Notes: generated from the sequence alone by a model not told the origin. 64,000 nt of DNA from Acidobacteriota bacterium (GCA_003223935.1 QHXQ01000037.1:1-64000), one strand, 5' to 3'. Shown: positions 43,229-52,465, numbered from the stretch's first letter. Made by a program: numbers and translations.

Positions 43229-44398
43229 TCAAGCGGCTTGTTTGGCTAATGCGACAACCTTTTCGGCGGCGTCCTTCATGCCATCGGCGACGGTGAAGTT
43301 CAGGCCCGACTCGCGGATCACGCGCTGCCCCTCTTCGACGTTCGTGCCTTCGAGCCGGACGACGACGGGCACTTTGACACCCAACGTCTGCGCCGCACCG
43401 ACCACGCCGCGCGCCACCATGTCGCAGCGCACGATGCCGCCGAAGATGTTGATCAAGACAGCCTGCACATGCTCGTCCGCGAGCAGAATCTTGAATGCGG
43501 CTTCAACTCGCTGTTGTGAGGCACCGCCGCCCACGTCCAAGAAGTTTGCCGGCTCGCCGCCCGCGAGTTTGATGATGTCCATCGTGGCCATCGCAAGGCC
43601 CGCGCCATTGACCATGCAGGCGATGTTGCCGTCGAGCTTGATGTAGTTGAGATCAAACTTCGAGGCTTCAATCTCAAGCGGTTCTTCTTCGTGCAAGTCG
43701 CGCAGCGCGAGAAAATCTTGATGGCGGAACAAGGCGTTGTCGTCGAAGTTGACCTTCGCGTCGAGCGCGATGAGCCGCTTGTCTTTGGTCAAGAGGAACG
43801 GGTTGATCTCAAAGAGAGATGAATCGGTCTGCTCATAGGCCGTGTAGAGCGCCTGCATGAACTTCGCCGCTTGATTGATCAAATCAGAGGGGAGACTCAG
43901 ACCGAAGGCGAGTTTGCGCGCTTGAAACGGACGGAAGCCGATGGCCGGATCAATCGTCTCTTTCATAATCTTTTCCGGCGAATGCGCCGCGACCTCTTCA
44001 ATATCCATGCCGCCCGCCGACGAAGCCATGAAGACGGGCCGGCCCGTCTGCCGATCAAGCACGATGCCCAAATAAAACTCCTTATCAATCGGCAAGCCTT
44101 CTTCGACGAGCAACACGCGCACCTCGCGCCCCTCCGGCCCGGTCTGATGCGTGACGAGTTTCATGCCGAGCATCTGGCGCGCGATCTCCTGCGCTTCATC
44201 AGCCGAGCGTGCCAACTTCACGCCGCCGCCCTTGCCGCGCCCGCCCGCGTGTATCTGCGCCTTGACGACGACCACGTCCGTGCCCAACTCCTTCGCCGCG
44301 TGATACGCCTCTTCCGGCGAACGCGCCACCAAGCCGCGCGGCACCGCCACCCCGAATTTCCGCAACAACTCTTTCGCCTGATACTCGTGAATCTTCAT
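43229..44398 (-). CDS. sucC: Succinyl-CoA ligase, beta subunit
   Basis: 389 aa. ATP-grasp domain: [39 protein letters not shown] and the Mg-binding FEINPFLL, then [19 protein letters not shown] and [14 protein letters not shown] of the CoA ligase domain. GAGGG precedes ATG 44398. SucD is about 2 kb downstream. Confidence 0.96.
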   Translation of the reverse strand: MKIHEYQAKELLRKFGVAVPRGLVARSPEEAYHAAKELGTDVVVVKAQIHAGGRGKGGGVKLARSADEAQEIARQMLGMKLVTHQTGPEGREVRVLLVEEGLPIDKEFYLGIVLDRQTGRPVFMASSAGGMDIEEVAAHSPEKIMKETIDPAIGFRPFQARKLAFGLSLPSDLINQAAKFMQALYTAYEQTDSSLFEINPFLLTKDKRLIALDAKVNFDDNALFRHQDFLALRDLHEEEPLEIEASKFDLNYIKLDGNIACMVNGAGLAMATMDIIKLAGGEPANFLDVGGGASQQRVEAAFKILLADEHVQAVLINIFGGIVRCDMVARGVVGAAQTLGVKVPVVVRLEGTNVEEGQRVIRESGLNFTVADGMKDAAEKVVALAKQAA

Positions 44399-44757
44399 CG
44401 TCAGCCCTCGCGTCAGCAGTGGTCAGTGGTCAGTGGTCGATGGTCAGCGAAATCAGTTTTATTACTGATCCCTGACCACCGACCACTGACCGCTGTCTTT
44501 GCGTGGAACGCTGCCGAGTGTAGTCGTATCAAGCGCGCGACTGCAAGCTGACAAGAAATGATGCGCAGAGATCAAGCCGCCGCGGGCGCGGCGCATAATG
44601 TCGCGGCCCATGTTAAGGCCGGCCGACACAATTCATCGGCCGCTCATCACATTTTTGCGTCTGCACAATTCAAACCCGCGCACGCCTGCGGTAAACTTTG
44701 TTGCGTCGCAGCCGTATCTTAATAGTTCCAGCCTTTGACCTCTTGAGGAGTTGACCC
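44399..44757. other. Divergent intergenic region sucC / M13 peptidase
   Basis: 359 bases: a flavour-D repeat, then a GC stretch with a small hairpin GGCCGA..TCGGCC (44621-44641), then an AT-richer 60 bases before GAGGAG and the M13 ATG. A promoter for M13 is likely near TATCTTAATAG (about 44714-44724) but its -35 is unclear. Confidence 0.5.
44416..44496. repeat. Heptad inverted repeat, flavour D (GTGGTCA units)
   Basis: GTGGTCAGTGGTCAGTGGTC left, GACCACCGACCACTGACC right, core AAATCAGTTTTATTACTGAT. Confidence 0.9.
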
Positions 44758-46797
44758 ATGAAACGATCCGGTAGTTCCCTTTTCGCTTCCCTGTTGACCG
44801 TCTTGCTCGCGGCGTCTGTGCTCTGTGCGCAGACCTCCATGCACGGTCTCGACTTGAGCGCCATTGATAAGAATGCGAACCCGTGCGTTGATTTTTATCA
44901 ATACGCGAACGGTAGTTGGCTCGCCGCTAATCCGATTCCGGCCGCCTTCTCGGCTTGGGGCGTGGATAGTGTGCTGTCGGAGAAGAACCGCGACGTGTTG
45001 CACGAAGTGCTCGAAGCCGCAGCCAAGAACACGAGCGCGCCGAAGGGCAGCAACGAGCAGAAGGTCGGCGATTTTTATGCGAGTTGCATGGCTGAAGATC
45101 AGATCAACGCCGCCGGCCTCGCGCCGCTCAAGCCTGAACTGCAACGCATCGCGGAGATCAAAGAGGCGCGCGCGCTCGAAGCCGAGATCGCACACCTGCA
45201 CAGCATGGGCGTCAACGCGCTCTTCCGCGAAGGCTCGACGCAAGACGCGAAGAACAGCGCCGAAGTCACTTATGAAATCCTGCAAGGCGGCCTTGGTTTG
45301 CCTGACCGCGACTACTATCTGAAAGATGACGATAGATCGAAGCACATACGCGAAGAGTATGTGAAGCACGTCGCCAAGATGTTCGAATTGCTGGGCGACG
45401 ATGCGACGAAAGCTGCGGCGGAAACGCAGACCGTCATGGGGCTTGAGACGAAGTTGGCCGCCGCTTCGATGACGCGCGTCGAGCGGCGCGACCCGAACGC
45501 GGTCTATCACCGGCAGACCTTCGCGCAGTTGCAGACGCTCACGCCGAACTTCGATTGGGCCGCCTTCTTCAAAACCGTCGGCGTGCCGCCGAAAGCAGAC
45601 ATCAACGTCGCGCAGCCCAAATTCTTTGCAGAGGTCAACCGGCAGTTGACCGCGACGCCGATTCCTGATTGGCAGACTTATTTGCGCTGGCATCTGATTA
45701 ACGTCTCGGCGAGCGCGCTCGCGAAGCCGTTCGACGATGAAGATTTCAACTTCAAAGGCAAGGTCTTGACGGGCGCGACCGAACAGTTGCCGCGTTGGAA
45801 GCGTTGCGTCGCCGCGACCGACCGCAATCTCGGCGAGGCGCTCGGCGAGGTTTACGTCAAACGTGCCTTCCCGCCCGAAGCGAAAGCGCGCTCGCTCGCA
45901 ATGGTGCAAAATCTGATCGCGGCGCTGAGGAGCGACATCGGCACGCTCGCTTGGATGAGCGACGCGACGCGCAGACAAGCGGTCGCCAAACTCGAAACCT
46001 TGATCAGAAAGATCGGCTACCCGGACAAGTGGCGCGATTACTCCGCGCTCCAGATTGATCGCACATCGTATTTGGCGAACGAGCTGCGCACCGGCACGTT
46101 CGAGGAGCGGCGCGATCTGCACAAGATCGGGCAACCTGTGGACAAGCTGGAGTGGGGCATGACGCCGCCCACGGTGAACGCTTACTACAATCCGCAGATC
46201 AACGAGATCGTCTTCCCGGCCGGCATCCTGCAATGGCCTTTCTTCGATCCAACGGCCGAGGATGCGTTCAATTACGGCGCGATGGGTTCGGTCATCGGCC
46301 ACGAGATGACGCACGGCTTCGACGATCAAGGCGCGCAGTTTGACGCCGCAGGCAACTTGAAGAACTGGTTCACGGAGGAAGATTTGAAGAACTTCCACGT
46401 GCGCACCGAGTGCGTCGTCAATCAGTTCAATCAGTTCGAGGTTGAGAAGGGTTTGAGCGAGAACGGCAAGCTCGTCGTCGGCGAATCGGTCGCAGACTTG
46501 GGCGGTCTGGTTATCGCTTACGCCGCTTGGCAGAAGTCGCTCGAAGGCAAACCGCGCCCGGCAAGCGTTGACGGATTCACGCCTGAACAGCGTTTCTTCC
46601 TCGCCTATGCTTATTCTTGGGCGACCAACATCCGGCCGGAACGCGCGCGCCTGCTCGCGCAGACCGACCCGCATCCGCTCCCGAAGTTCCGCGTCAACGG
46701 CCCGCTCGCCAACTTCCCCGCCTTCGCCGCCGCCTTCCAGTGCAAAGAGGGCGACCCGATGGTGCGTGCGGAAAAGGATCGTTGCGTGATCTGGTAA
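44758..46797 (+). CDS. Exported M13 (neprilysin-like) zinc metallopeptidase
   Basis: 679 aa. Signal peptide, then the M13 start SAIDKNANPCVDFYQYANGS. Zinc site HEMTH at residues 515-519 (GSVIGHEMTHGFDDQG), third ligand in GESVADLGGL (Glu about 576), substrate-binding NAYYNPQINEIVFPAGILQ and the C-terminal CVIW. It probably degrades peptides in the periplasm. Length is typical. A perfect terminator hairpin follows. Confidence 0.96.
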   Translation: MKRSGSSLFASLLTVLLAASVLCAQTSMHGLDLSAIDKNANPCVDFYQYANGSWLAANPIPAAFSAWGVDSVLSEKNRDVLHEVLEAAAKNTSAPKGSNEQKVGDFYASCMAEDQINAAGLAPLKPELQRIAEIKEARALEAEIAHLHSMGVNALFREGSTQDAKNSAEVTYEILQGGLGLPDRDYYLKDDDRSKHIREEYVKHVAKMFELLGDDATKAAAETQTVMGLETKLAAASMTRVERRDPNAVYHRQTFAQLQTLTPNFDWAAFFKTVGVPPKADINVAQPKFFAEVNRQLTATPIPDWQTYLRWHLINVSASALAKPFDDEDFNFKGKVLTGATEQLPRWKRCVAATDRNLGEALGEVYVKRAFPPEAKARSLAMVQNLIAALRSDIGTLAWMSDATRRQAVAKLETLIRKIGYPDKWRDYSALQIDRTSYLANELRTGTFEERRDLHKIGQPVDKLEWGMTPPTVNAYYNPQINEIVFPAGILQWPFFDPTAEDAFNYGAMGSVIGHEMTHGFDDQGAQFDAAGNLKNWFTEEDLKNFHVRTECVVNQFNQFEVEKGLSENGKLVVGESVADLGGLVIAYAAWQKSLEGKPRPASVDGFTPEQRFFLAYAYSWATNIRPERARLLAQTDPHPLPKFRVNGPLANFPAFAAAFQCKEGDPMVRAEKDRCVIW

Positions 46798-46838
46798 ACT
46801 GCGCGGTATGTTTTTGCCGTTGACAGACTGAACAAAAC

Positions 46839-46878
46839 AAAAGAGCCTGTGCCGCGAATCTGAGGCACAGGCTCTTTT
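46839..46878 (+). terminator. Terminator after the M13 peptidase
   Basis: AAAAGAGCCTGTGCC and GGCACAGGCTCTTTT form a perfect 15-bp stem with a 10-base loop, ending in TTTT. Confidence 0.93.
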
Positions 46879-46897
46879 CATCAAGGAGGCGCACAGG

Positions 46898-47170
46898 ATG
46901 GATTGGAAAGTTTTGCTGAGCACGTTCGGCGTGATCTTTCTCGCCGAGATGGGCGATAAGACGCAACTCGCGGCGATGACTTTGGCGGCGGACACGAAGC
47001 GACCCATCGCGGTCTTCGTCGGTGCGGCGCTCGCGCTCGCCTGTGTCTCGGCTTTGGGCGTGGCGGTCGGCGCGGCGCTCGGTCATTACTTACCGAAAGA
47101 GTGGATCGAGCGTGTGGCGGCGGTCGCCTTCATCGTCATCGGCGTGTTGATGCTGGCAGGTAAATTTTGA
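46898..47170 (+). CDS. Half-size GDT1/TMEM165 (UPF0016) cation transporter
   Basis: 90 aa, three membrane helices, one copy of the signature FLAEMGDKTQLAAMTLA (E17-x-G19-D20-K21-T22). Full family members carry two copies in a ~190-210 aa protein, while small ones work as homo- or heterodimers. Manganese or calcium export is family knowledge. The preceding terminator isolates it from the peptidase; OsmC follows after 18 bases. Confidence 0.9.
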   Translation: MDWKVLLSTFGVIFLAEMGDKTQLAAMTLAADTKRPIAVFVGAALALACVSALGVAVGAALGHYLPKEWIERVAAVAFIVIGVLMLAGKF

Positions 47171-47188
47171 AGCGTGGAGGCACGAACT

Positions 47189-47617
47189 ATGAGTGAAGTC
47201 GTCGTCACGTCGCTAGTGAAGCTGCAAAACGAGGTGCGCTACGGCGCAGCACAGCACACGTTCATCACGGACGAACCCTTGAGCGCAGGCGGCGAAGATG
47301 CGGGCCCCGATCCTTACACGCTGCTGCTCGCCGCGCTCGGCAGTTGTATCTCGATGACTGTCACGCTCTACGCGCGGCGCAAAGCTTGGCCGCTTGAGCG
47401 CGTCACGGTGCGTCTGCGCCAGCAACGTATCCACGCGCGAGATTGCGTCGAATGTCAGCCCAAGACGGACAATTACGTTCATCGCATTGAGCGTGGCGTC
47501 GCGTTCGAGGGCGCGCTGACCGATGAACAGCGCACACGCTTGCAAGAGATCGCGCACAAGTGTCCGGTGCATAAAACGCTCACGTCGGAGATCGTCGTCG
47601 CAGAGTGGCAAGATTGA
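47189..47617 (+). CDS. OsmC/Ohr-family peroxiredoxin-like protein
   Basis: 142 aa from ATG 47189, GGAGG eight bases upstream. DPYTLLLAALGSCISMTVTL has the first catalytic Cys (about Cys53) and IAHKCPVHKTLTSEI the second (about Cys124), as in OsmC/YhfA-type thiol peroxidases. An extra Cys sits in ARDCVECQP. Detoxification of organic hydroperoxides is inferred from the family. Confidence 0.9.
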   Translation: MSEVVVTSLVKLQNEVRYGAAQHTFITDEPLSAGGEDAGPDPYTLLLAALGSCISMTVTLYARRKAWPLERVTVRLRQQRIHARDCVECQPKTDNYVHRIERGVAFEGALTDEQRTRLQEIAHKCPVHKTLTSEIVVAEWQD

Positions 47618-47656
47618 CGCGGGCCGACGAAGCGGGCAAGGTCTTGAGTTGGCTCA

Positions 47657-48046
47657 CTAGCCCACTAGAAACCGGCGCAGCATTCCATCCAACTGCTCGA
47701 AGTCAACGGGTCTGGTGAGGTAGTCGTCACATCCTGCCTCTAGCGCCGCCTCTTTCATTCCGTAAGTGTCGTAAGCGGTGAGCGCAATGATCGGGACGTT
47801 CTGGCACAGGTCTCGACACTGGCGGATTCGTTTGGCTGCCTCTAACCCGTCCATCTGCGGCATGTTCAAATCCATCAGAATCAAGTCGGGGCAACGGCGC
47901 TGCACTAGCTCTAACGCTTCCCGTCCGTTGGTCGCTTCAAGCACACTATAATCCCTCAGTTCCAACAGGCGCTTGAGTGTCAGCCGCGCATCGTCGAAAT
48001 CGTCCACCACCAAGACAGTTAGACAGGCCGTTTCTTTCTGCATCAT
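47657..48046 (-). CDS. Single-domain response regulator
   Basis: 129 aa, receiver domain only. Acidic pocket Asp15/Asp16 (VVDDFDDA), phosphoacceptor Asp59 (LILMDLNMPQMDG) and Thr in IALTAYD. The conserved Lys near the C-terminus is Arg here (DDYLTRPVDF instead of the usual TKP). No output domain; such proteins act in phosphorelays or by binding partners. No histidine kinase is adjacent. Confidence 0.9.
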   Translation of the reverse strand: MMQKETACLTVLVVDDFDDARLTLKRLLELRDYSVLEATNGREALELVQRRCPDLILMDLNMPQMDGLEAAKRIRQCRDLCQNVPIIALTAYDTYGMKEAALEAGCDDYLTRPVDFEQLDGMLRRFLVG

Positions 48047-48174
48047 AAAGCGAGCAGCCTCATTATGGATTTAGTATGTAATCAGGGGGATGAAGAGGGA
48101 TACGAGATAACAGCAGTTATAGCAGACTTCCACTAAACCGGCAACACAGGTTCAGCCCGCTTCCTGCGAACGTC

Positions 48175-48203
48175 TTGACTTGCTACTCCGTCTGGCCTAT
48201 AAG
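48175..48203 (+). promoter_or_regulatory. Strong candidate promoter of the CAP-domain gene
   Basis: TTGACT (48175-48180), 17-base spacer, TATAAG (48198-48203); leader of about 110 bases holds a small hairpin TCAGCGAA..TTCGCTGA. Confidence 0.65.
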
Positions 48204-48322
48204 CCATCCGGCACAGACGTTCGCCCGACAAGTTCAGCGAACCGATTCGCTGAGCCAAACTTCCGGTTACAAACAGGTACGACTAACAATTTGCCGGCTA
48301 AGGTAAGGAGGTTCATTCCCCC

Positions 48323-49045
48323 ATGAATCGTCGGTCAGCTATCGCGTTGACGCTGCTCTGCTCTCTCTGCTTGTTTTATCAAACGCTCGCTCAGACCAAA
48401 GCGCAAGCCCCGCAGCAGACTAAAGCGCCGGTTGTGCAGACGGCCGCGGCCAATAATTTTGCGCTGTCCGCTCTTGAACAAGAGCTGCTTGATGAGATCA
48501 ATCTGGCGCGCACGAACCCGCAGCAGTACGCAGGCTATCTCGAACAACTAAAACCTTATTTCAAAGGCAACATCTTTCAGTTGCCGGGGCGGGGCGGACT
48601 GATCACGCAAGAAGGCACGAGCGCGCTGGAAGATGCGATCCGCGTCCTGCGCCAAACGAAGCCGCTCAATCCATTCACGCTCTCACGCGGCATGAGTCTC
48701 GGCGCGAATCTGCTGGTGCAGGACGCAGGCCCGAAAGGCTTGACCGGTCACAAAGGCACGGACGGCAGTTTCTGTGAGCAACGCATCGAACGCTTCGGCA
48801 CGTGGCAAGGCTCAGTTGGCGAAAACCTCTCCTATGGCAAAGAGACTGCGCGGCAACGAATCATGACGCTGCTCATAGACGACGGCTTCACAGACCGCGG
48901 CCATCGCACACGCCTGCTCAGCCCGGACTTCAAAGTCGCTGGCGTCTCCTGCGGCGACCACGCCCAACTCGGCGTCATGTGCGTCATCACCCTCGCCGGC
49001 GGCTACACGGATCGCGCCAATCAAGGCGCAGCCCAAAAATTTTAA
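48323..49045 (+). CDS. Exported CAP/SCP-domain protein
   Basis: 240 aa. Signal peptide (TLLCSLCLFYQTLAQ), Gln/Ala linker, then a CAP domain: LLDEINLARTNPQQYAGYLE, FTLSRGMSLGANLLVQDAG, GTWQGSVGENLSYG and DRGHRTRLLSPDFKVAGVSC. The cavity residues His, Glu and His that bind metal in CAP proteins are present at least in part. Function in bacteria is largely unknown. AAGGAGG lies 11 bases before the ATG. Confidence 0.92.
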   Translation: MNRRSAIALTLLCSLCLFYQTLAQTKAQAPQQTKAPVVQTAAANNFALSALEQELLDEINLARTNPQQYAGYLEQLKPYFKGNIFQLPGRGGLITQEGTSALEDAIRVLRQTKPLNPFTLSRGMSLGANLLVQDAGPKGLTGHKGTDGSFCEQRIERFGTWQGSVGENLSYGKETARQRIMTLLIDDGFTDRGHRTRLLSPDFKVAGVSCGDHAQLGVMCVITLAGGYTDRANQGAAQKF

Positions 49046-49071
49046 GGCAACTGCTTACGCCAAGACCGCAC

Positions 49072-49105
49072 GGGCGCGCCGATCATCAGGATGATCGGCG
49101 CGCCC
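49072..49105. terminator. Perfect 16-bp palindrome, hairpin between CAP gene and toxin remnant
   Basis: GGGCGCGCCGATCATC, two-base loop, GATGATCGGCGCGCCC. Overlaps the last codons of the truncated toxin. No T-run follows, so it may be a junction scar as well as a hairpin terminator. Confidence 0.7.
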
Positions 49106-49151
49106 GCTTGATGACCCACAGGAAAGCATGCGTATCAAGCAACAGCTTCAT
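49086..49151 (-). pseudogene. Truncated PIN-domain (VapC-like) toxin remnant
   Basis: Starts with ATGA overlapping the antitoxin stop and reads MKLLLDTHAFLWVI, the exact N-terminus of PIN-domain toxins with the first catalytic Asp, then KRARRSS and a TGA inside the palindrome at 49072-49105. About 110 residues of the normal ~130 are missing, with all other catalytic acids. No toxin activity is possible. Confidence 0.8.
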
Positions 49152-49378
49152 GGCATATACTCGGCGAAATCTTCCAACGGCTCATTAAAATCGTCCGTCA
49201 TAGTAATCAAGCCTCTGGCGCTGCCACTCCGCCGCCGCCGTGCTTTGGCGGCTGCAATCGGCACCAGTCTCAGGACAGGTTGATCATTCTCGGTAATTAC
49301 GATCTCCTCGCCCGCAAGCGCAGTTTGCAGCAAACTTGCAATTTGTGCTTTCGCTTTCTCAAGTTCTATTTGATACAT
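49148..49378 (-). CDS. Phd/YefM-type antitoxin
   Basis: 76 aa from ATG 49378, GGAGGTGG upstream. MYQIELEKAKAQIASLLQTA and GEEIVITENDQPVLRLVPI are the Phd/YefM N-terminal DNA-binding fold, followed by a basic linker and acidic C-terminus (DDFNEPLEDFAEYM) that would bind the toxin. Its toxin is cut away, so this is an orphan antitoxin that may still act as a repressor or neutralise related toxins. Confidence 0.88.
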   Translation of the reverse strand: MYQIELEKAKAQIASLLQTALAGEEIVITENDQPVLRLVPIAAAKARRRRSGSARGLITMTDDFNEPLEDFAEYMP

Positions 49379-49462
49379 CGCCACCTCCAACAAAAACTAT
49401 CGGCAGTTATGCTCTTGCACATCTTTTCTACTTTTAAGACAGCATCCGAAAACATTTTCTTA

Positions 49463-50059
49463 TCAGATTGACGAAGGCCGAAGCAACTCGATTCCGACAG
49501 TACAATAGCGTGCAAGTATGTCTTCACCAAAACACCATTCTGGCGGCATTGCGCTGCGTAGCTTAGCACTGTTGAGCATACGATCTTCTTCGCGTGTTAC
49601 GATGGCAGCCCGGCAATATTTCTTGAACATCTCGTAAATAACTGCTTTATCGCCGGTTTCAAGATTCAACACCTTTTCTGCAAGTAGCGCAAGCGGGATA
49701 GTGTGCTCGTGGGTCAGCCGTTTACCAAGCTCATTTGGATATTGGGCGGAAACTAAAGCAGCGGCGGCGGTGTGTGGCAAATAGCGGATGTCATACTTCA
49801 CGGCATCGGGGATAACGATGCCAGTTGCAACATCTACAGCGTCAGCCGTCCATCGCCAAGCAGCTACTTTAATCAGATGAACAGCCAATCTCCGCATACT
49901 TGGGGTTCTATTCGCAAGCTCATACGCATGAACTACAAGCGCAATCAGTTCATCTGTATGTTCGGTGGTAAGAGGCTTCCATGTTCGTATCTTTGCCATA
50001 GCCTTCAATTTTAGATAGCAAAGCAGCCCAATAATTAGACCGTGCCCTCGTTGATTCAC
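49463..50059 (-). CDS. Protein of unknown function in an AT-richer patch
   Basis: Up to 198 aa (GTG at 50059), or 178 aa from the ATG at 49999 (MAKIRTWKPLTTEHTDELIA), where the globular part seems to begin. Helical, with RRLAVHLIKVAAWRWTADAV and KRLTHEHTIPLALLAEKVL. No motif I recognise. Lower G+C than neighbours and next to a broken toxin-antitoxin locus, so likely acquired accessory DNA. Confidence 0.6.
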   Translation of the reverse strand: MNQRGHGLIIGLLCYLKLKAMAKIRTWKPLTTEHTDELIALVVHAYELANRTPSMRRLAVHLIKVAAWRWTADAVDVATGIVIPDAVKYDIRYLPHTAAAALVSAQYPNELGKRLTHEHTIPLALLAEKVLNLETGDKAVIYEMFKKYCRAAIVTREEDRMLNSAKLRSAMPPEWCFGEDILARYCTVGIELLRPSSI

Positions 50060-50092
50060 AATTCTTCAGAGAAACAGACCAACCCTTTCAAG

Positions 50093-52333
50093 CTAGCCAC
50101 GTGCTCTTACAATCACGACCGTCTGATCGTCGCCGCGTTCGCGTCCGCCTGACCAGTGTTCGATCTCGTCGAAGATGGCGCGACGCAGTTCGTCGGCTGA
50201 GCGCGTGCGATGTTGTAGCGCGAACTGCAAGAGGTGGGCTTCGCCGTATTCTGCGCCGTCGGCGTTCTGCGCTTCGCTGATGCCGTCGGAGAAGATGAGG
50301 AGCAGATCGTTGGGTGCGAGCGTGACGGCCGCTTCTTCGTAGCGGGCGAAGTCGAACGCGCCGACGACTGTGCCGCCTACGTCGAGACGTTCGTGTGTGC
50401 CGTCGGTGCGGATGAGGAAGGGCGCGTTGTGGCCTGCGTTGGTGTAACGCAGACGGCGCGTGCGGTCGTCGTAGAGCGCGAGGAAGAGTGTGACGAAGCG
50501 GTTCGCGTCCGTTGACTGTTCGAGTTGCGTGTTGATGTTGGCGACCATCTCTTCGACCGCGCAAGCATTATCCACACCGGTCACACCGCACGGCGCTTCA
50601 ACCTCACCGGCCTGTCCGGCGACGCTCGCCACAGCCGCGCGCTCGGCGAGACGCAGACGTTCGGCCAGTATCGTCGTCTGCGCGCGCAGAGATGCTTGCA
50701 GGTTTGACATGACGAGCGAGGCCGATAGCCCTTTGCCCGACACGTCGCCCAAGGCGAGCGCGATGAAGCCGTGTGCGATCTCGACGTAATCGTAGTAGTC
50801 GCCCGCCACGCCGCGCGCCGCCCGACACTCGGCCGCGATCTCTGCGCTCGCAAGCTCCGGCACGGCGCGCGGGAAGAGTTGCGCTTGCACTTCGGCGGCG
50901 ATCTCGATCTCGCGCTCCAAGCGTTCACGCTCGACGCGCTCCGCAAGCAGCACTTCGATGTTCGCGGCCATGTCGTTGTAGGCGTGGGCGAGTTCGCCGA
51001 GTTGATCGTGCGAGCGAATATGGACGCGATGCGAGAAGTCGCCGCGCTTGATGTACTCGGTCGCGCGATAGAGCTTATGGACTGTGCCGGTGACGGCGCG
51101 CGTCATCCAACCGGCGGCAGAGAGCGCGAGCAGTTCGAGCACGAGAAAGACGATGGCGACGGCGAGCAGGATGTTGCGCCAGACGATGTCGAAGTAGCCG
51201 CCGCTGCCGAGCACCTGTTTGAACAACTGCGCGCGCGTCTGCTGCATGAGAAACGCGATGTGCGGACTCTCTGTGCCGTTGCGCCAGTCGGTCGTCGCGA
51301 GCACAACCCACGTGTAACCGTGCGGCAGTGGGTCGCCCAGTTGATCTGCGCGCTGACCGAAGTTGGGCGAAAAGTTTGCGTTGCCGTTCGAGCGCACGCG
51401 TATGCCTTTGTCGTCGGCATTGATCTGCACCTCTTCAGAGCCGATGAAGAACGGGTGCAGTTCGATGCCTGTGCTTTCGTTGAGCTGGCGCATGAGCGCA
51501 CGACTCACGGGCACGGTCAAGAGCAACGCGAACGCGCGCCCGTTTGCCTCGCGCCGCACGAGCGCACGCACGGCGGGCGTGCCGTACACTTCACTCGTCT
51601 GTGCGGGCGGCACGAACGTAAACCCGCTCCATTCGTTCTTGCCGCGCAGCCATGCGGGCAGAGGCGCAGCCGCCGAGACTTGATCGCTCCCGCCGCCGCG
51701 CGTCTCTTCTGTCGTCGGCTCGCTCGTGAAAGTGGCCGGCGCATGCTCGCCTACTTGCAACAGATCATTATCGCCTGCACTTTGCCAGACGGCCACGCGC
51801 GCGCCCGGCGAAGAGGCTTGCAGCAGCATGTTCTGTTCATCGAGCCACGTCTGCGTGTGGTGCGCGTCCGTATTGGCGGGCAAGCGCGCGAAGGCGTCTG
51901 CGAGCGTGCGCGCGTTGGCGAGCGCTTGCCGGTTCGTCTGTTCAACCTGCGCGGTCACTGTGCGCGAGAGGCCAGAGATGGAGACGCCGAGCGTGAAGAT
52001 CAGACCGAGCGCGGTGAGCAAAAGGATCGGCGTCAGACCGATGAAGAGATAAGTGATCACCAAGCGCCGCCGCACGCGCCAGAACAGACGCCGCTTCAAC
52101 CAGAGCAACATCTGCCCGCCGTAATAACCGAGCGTCGCCGCGACGAGACAGAAGGTGATGAGATCAAAGACGGCGCTGACGAAACCGTTGCGATACAACA
52201 GCGTGTCGCGCACGAACGAACGGAGCACGAAGCAGACGCCGGCCGCAATCGCCACGCGCGGCATCAAGCGCCGCAAACGCGCGCGCAAGTCTCGTCCGCT
52301 CATCTGCTGTTCCATCTCTGTGCCGTCTGTCAC
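50093..52333 (-). CDS. Membrane HAMP-PP2C (SpoIIE-type) serine phosphatase
   Basis: 746 aa. Three or four N-terminal helices, a long extracytoplasmic sensor segment (about 120-385), a further helix (NILLAVAIVFLVLELLALS), HAMP (VHKLYRATEYIKRGDFSHRV), a short coiled coil and a PP2C/SpoIIE domain: LFPRAVPELASAEIAAECRA, GVAGDYYDYVEI, LALGDVSGKGLSASLVMS and the late acidic LLLIFSDGISEAQN and RGDDQTVVIV. It probably controls an anti-sigma or anti-anti-sigma switch not encoded nearby. GTG start; an ATG six codons later is an alternative. Confidence 0.93.
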   Translation of the reverse strand: MTDGTEMEQQMSGRDLRARLRRLMPRVAIAAGVCFVLRSFVRDTLLYRNGFVSAVFDLITFCLVAATLGYYGGQMLLWLKRRLFWRVRRRLVITYLFIGLTPILLLTALGLIFTLGVSISGLSRTVTAQVEQTNRQALANARTLADAFARLPANTDAHHTQTWLDEQNMLLQASSPGARVAVWQSAGDNDLLQVGEHAPATFTSEPTTEETRGGGSDQVSAAAPLPAWLRGKNEWSGFTFVPPAQTSEVYGTPAVRALVRREANGRAFALLLTVPVSRALMRQLNESTGIELHPFFIGSEEVQINADDKGIRVRSNGNANFSPNFGQRADQLGDPLPHGYTWVVLATTDWRNGTESPHIAFLMQQTRAQLFKQVLGSGGYFDIVWRNILLAVAIVFLVLELLALSAAGWMTRAVTGTVHKLYRATEYIKRGDFSHRVHIRSHDQLGELAHAYNDMAANIEVLLAERVERERLEREIEIAAEVQAQLFPRAVPELASAEIAAECRAARGVAGDYYDYVEIAHGFIALALGDVSGKGLSASLVMSNLQASLRAQTTILAERLRLAERAAVASVAGQAGEVEAPCGVTGVDNACAVEEMVANINTQLEQSTDANRFVTLFLALYDDRTRRLRYTNAGHNAPFLIRTDGTHERLDVGGTVVGAFDFARYEEAAVTLAPNDLLLIFSDGISEAQNADGAEYGEAHLLQFALQHRTRSADELRRAIFDEIEHWSGGRERGDDQTVVIVRARG

Positions 52334-52390
52334 TGTCTCTTCGTCGCGCTACTGTTGACGATGCAAGAGCAACAAGTGTTACACGAATAA

Positions 52391-52465
52391 GAACAGTTTT
52401 CAGTTTTCAGTTTTCAGCCTTTATTATCATCTTAAAACTGAAAACCGAAAACTGAAAACTGTACT
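52391..52465. repeat. Heptad inverted repeat, flavour I (TTTTCAG units)
   Basis: CAGTTTTCAGTTTTCAGTTT left, ACTGAAAACCGAAAACTGAA right, AT-rich loop. Between the HDAC-like stop and the phosphatase start. Confidence 0.93.

Noticed and set aside
44719..47007. Very long open frame (about 760 codons) antisense to the M13 peptidase
   Set aside because: GC-rich codon bias leaves the opposite strand open; the translation is Arg/Leu/Val-rich without motifs, while the plus-strand frame is a complete M13 peptidase.
50771..52390. 539-codon open frame antisense to the SpoIIE phosphatase
   Set aside because: Same composition artefact; the minus-strand gene has full domains.
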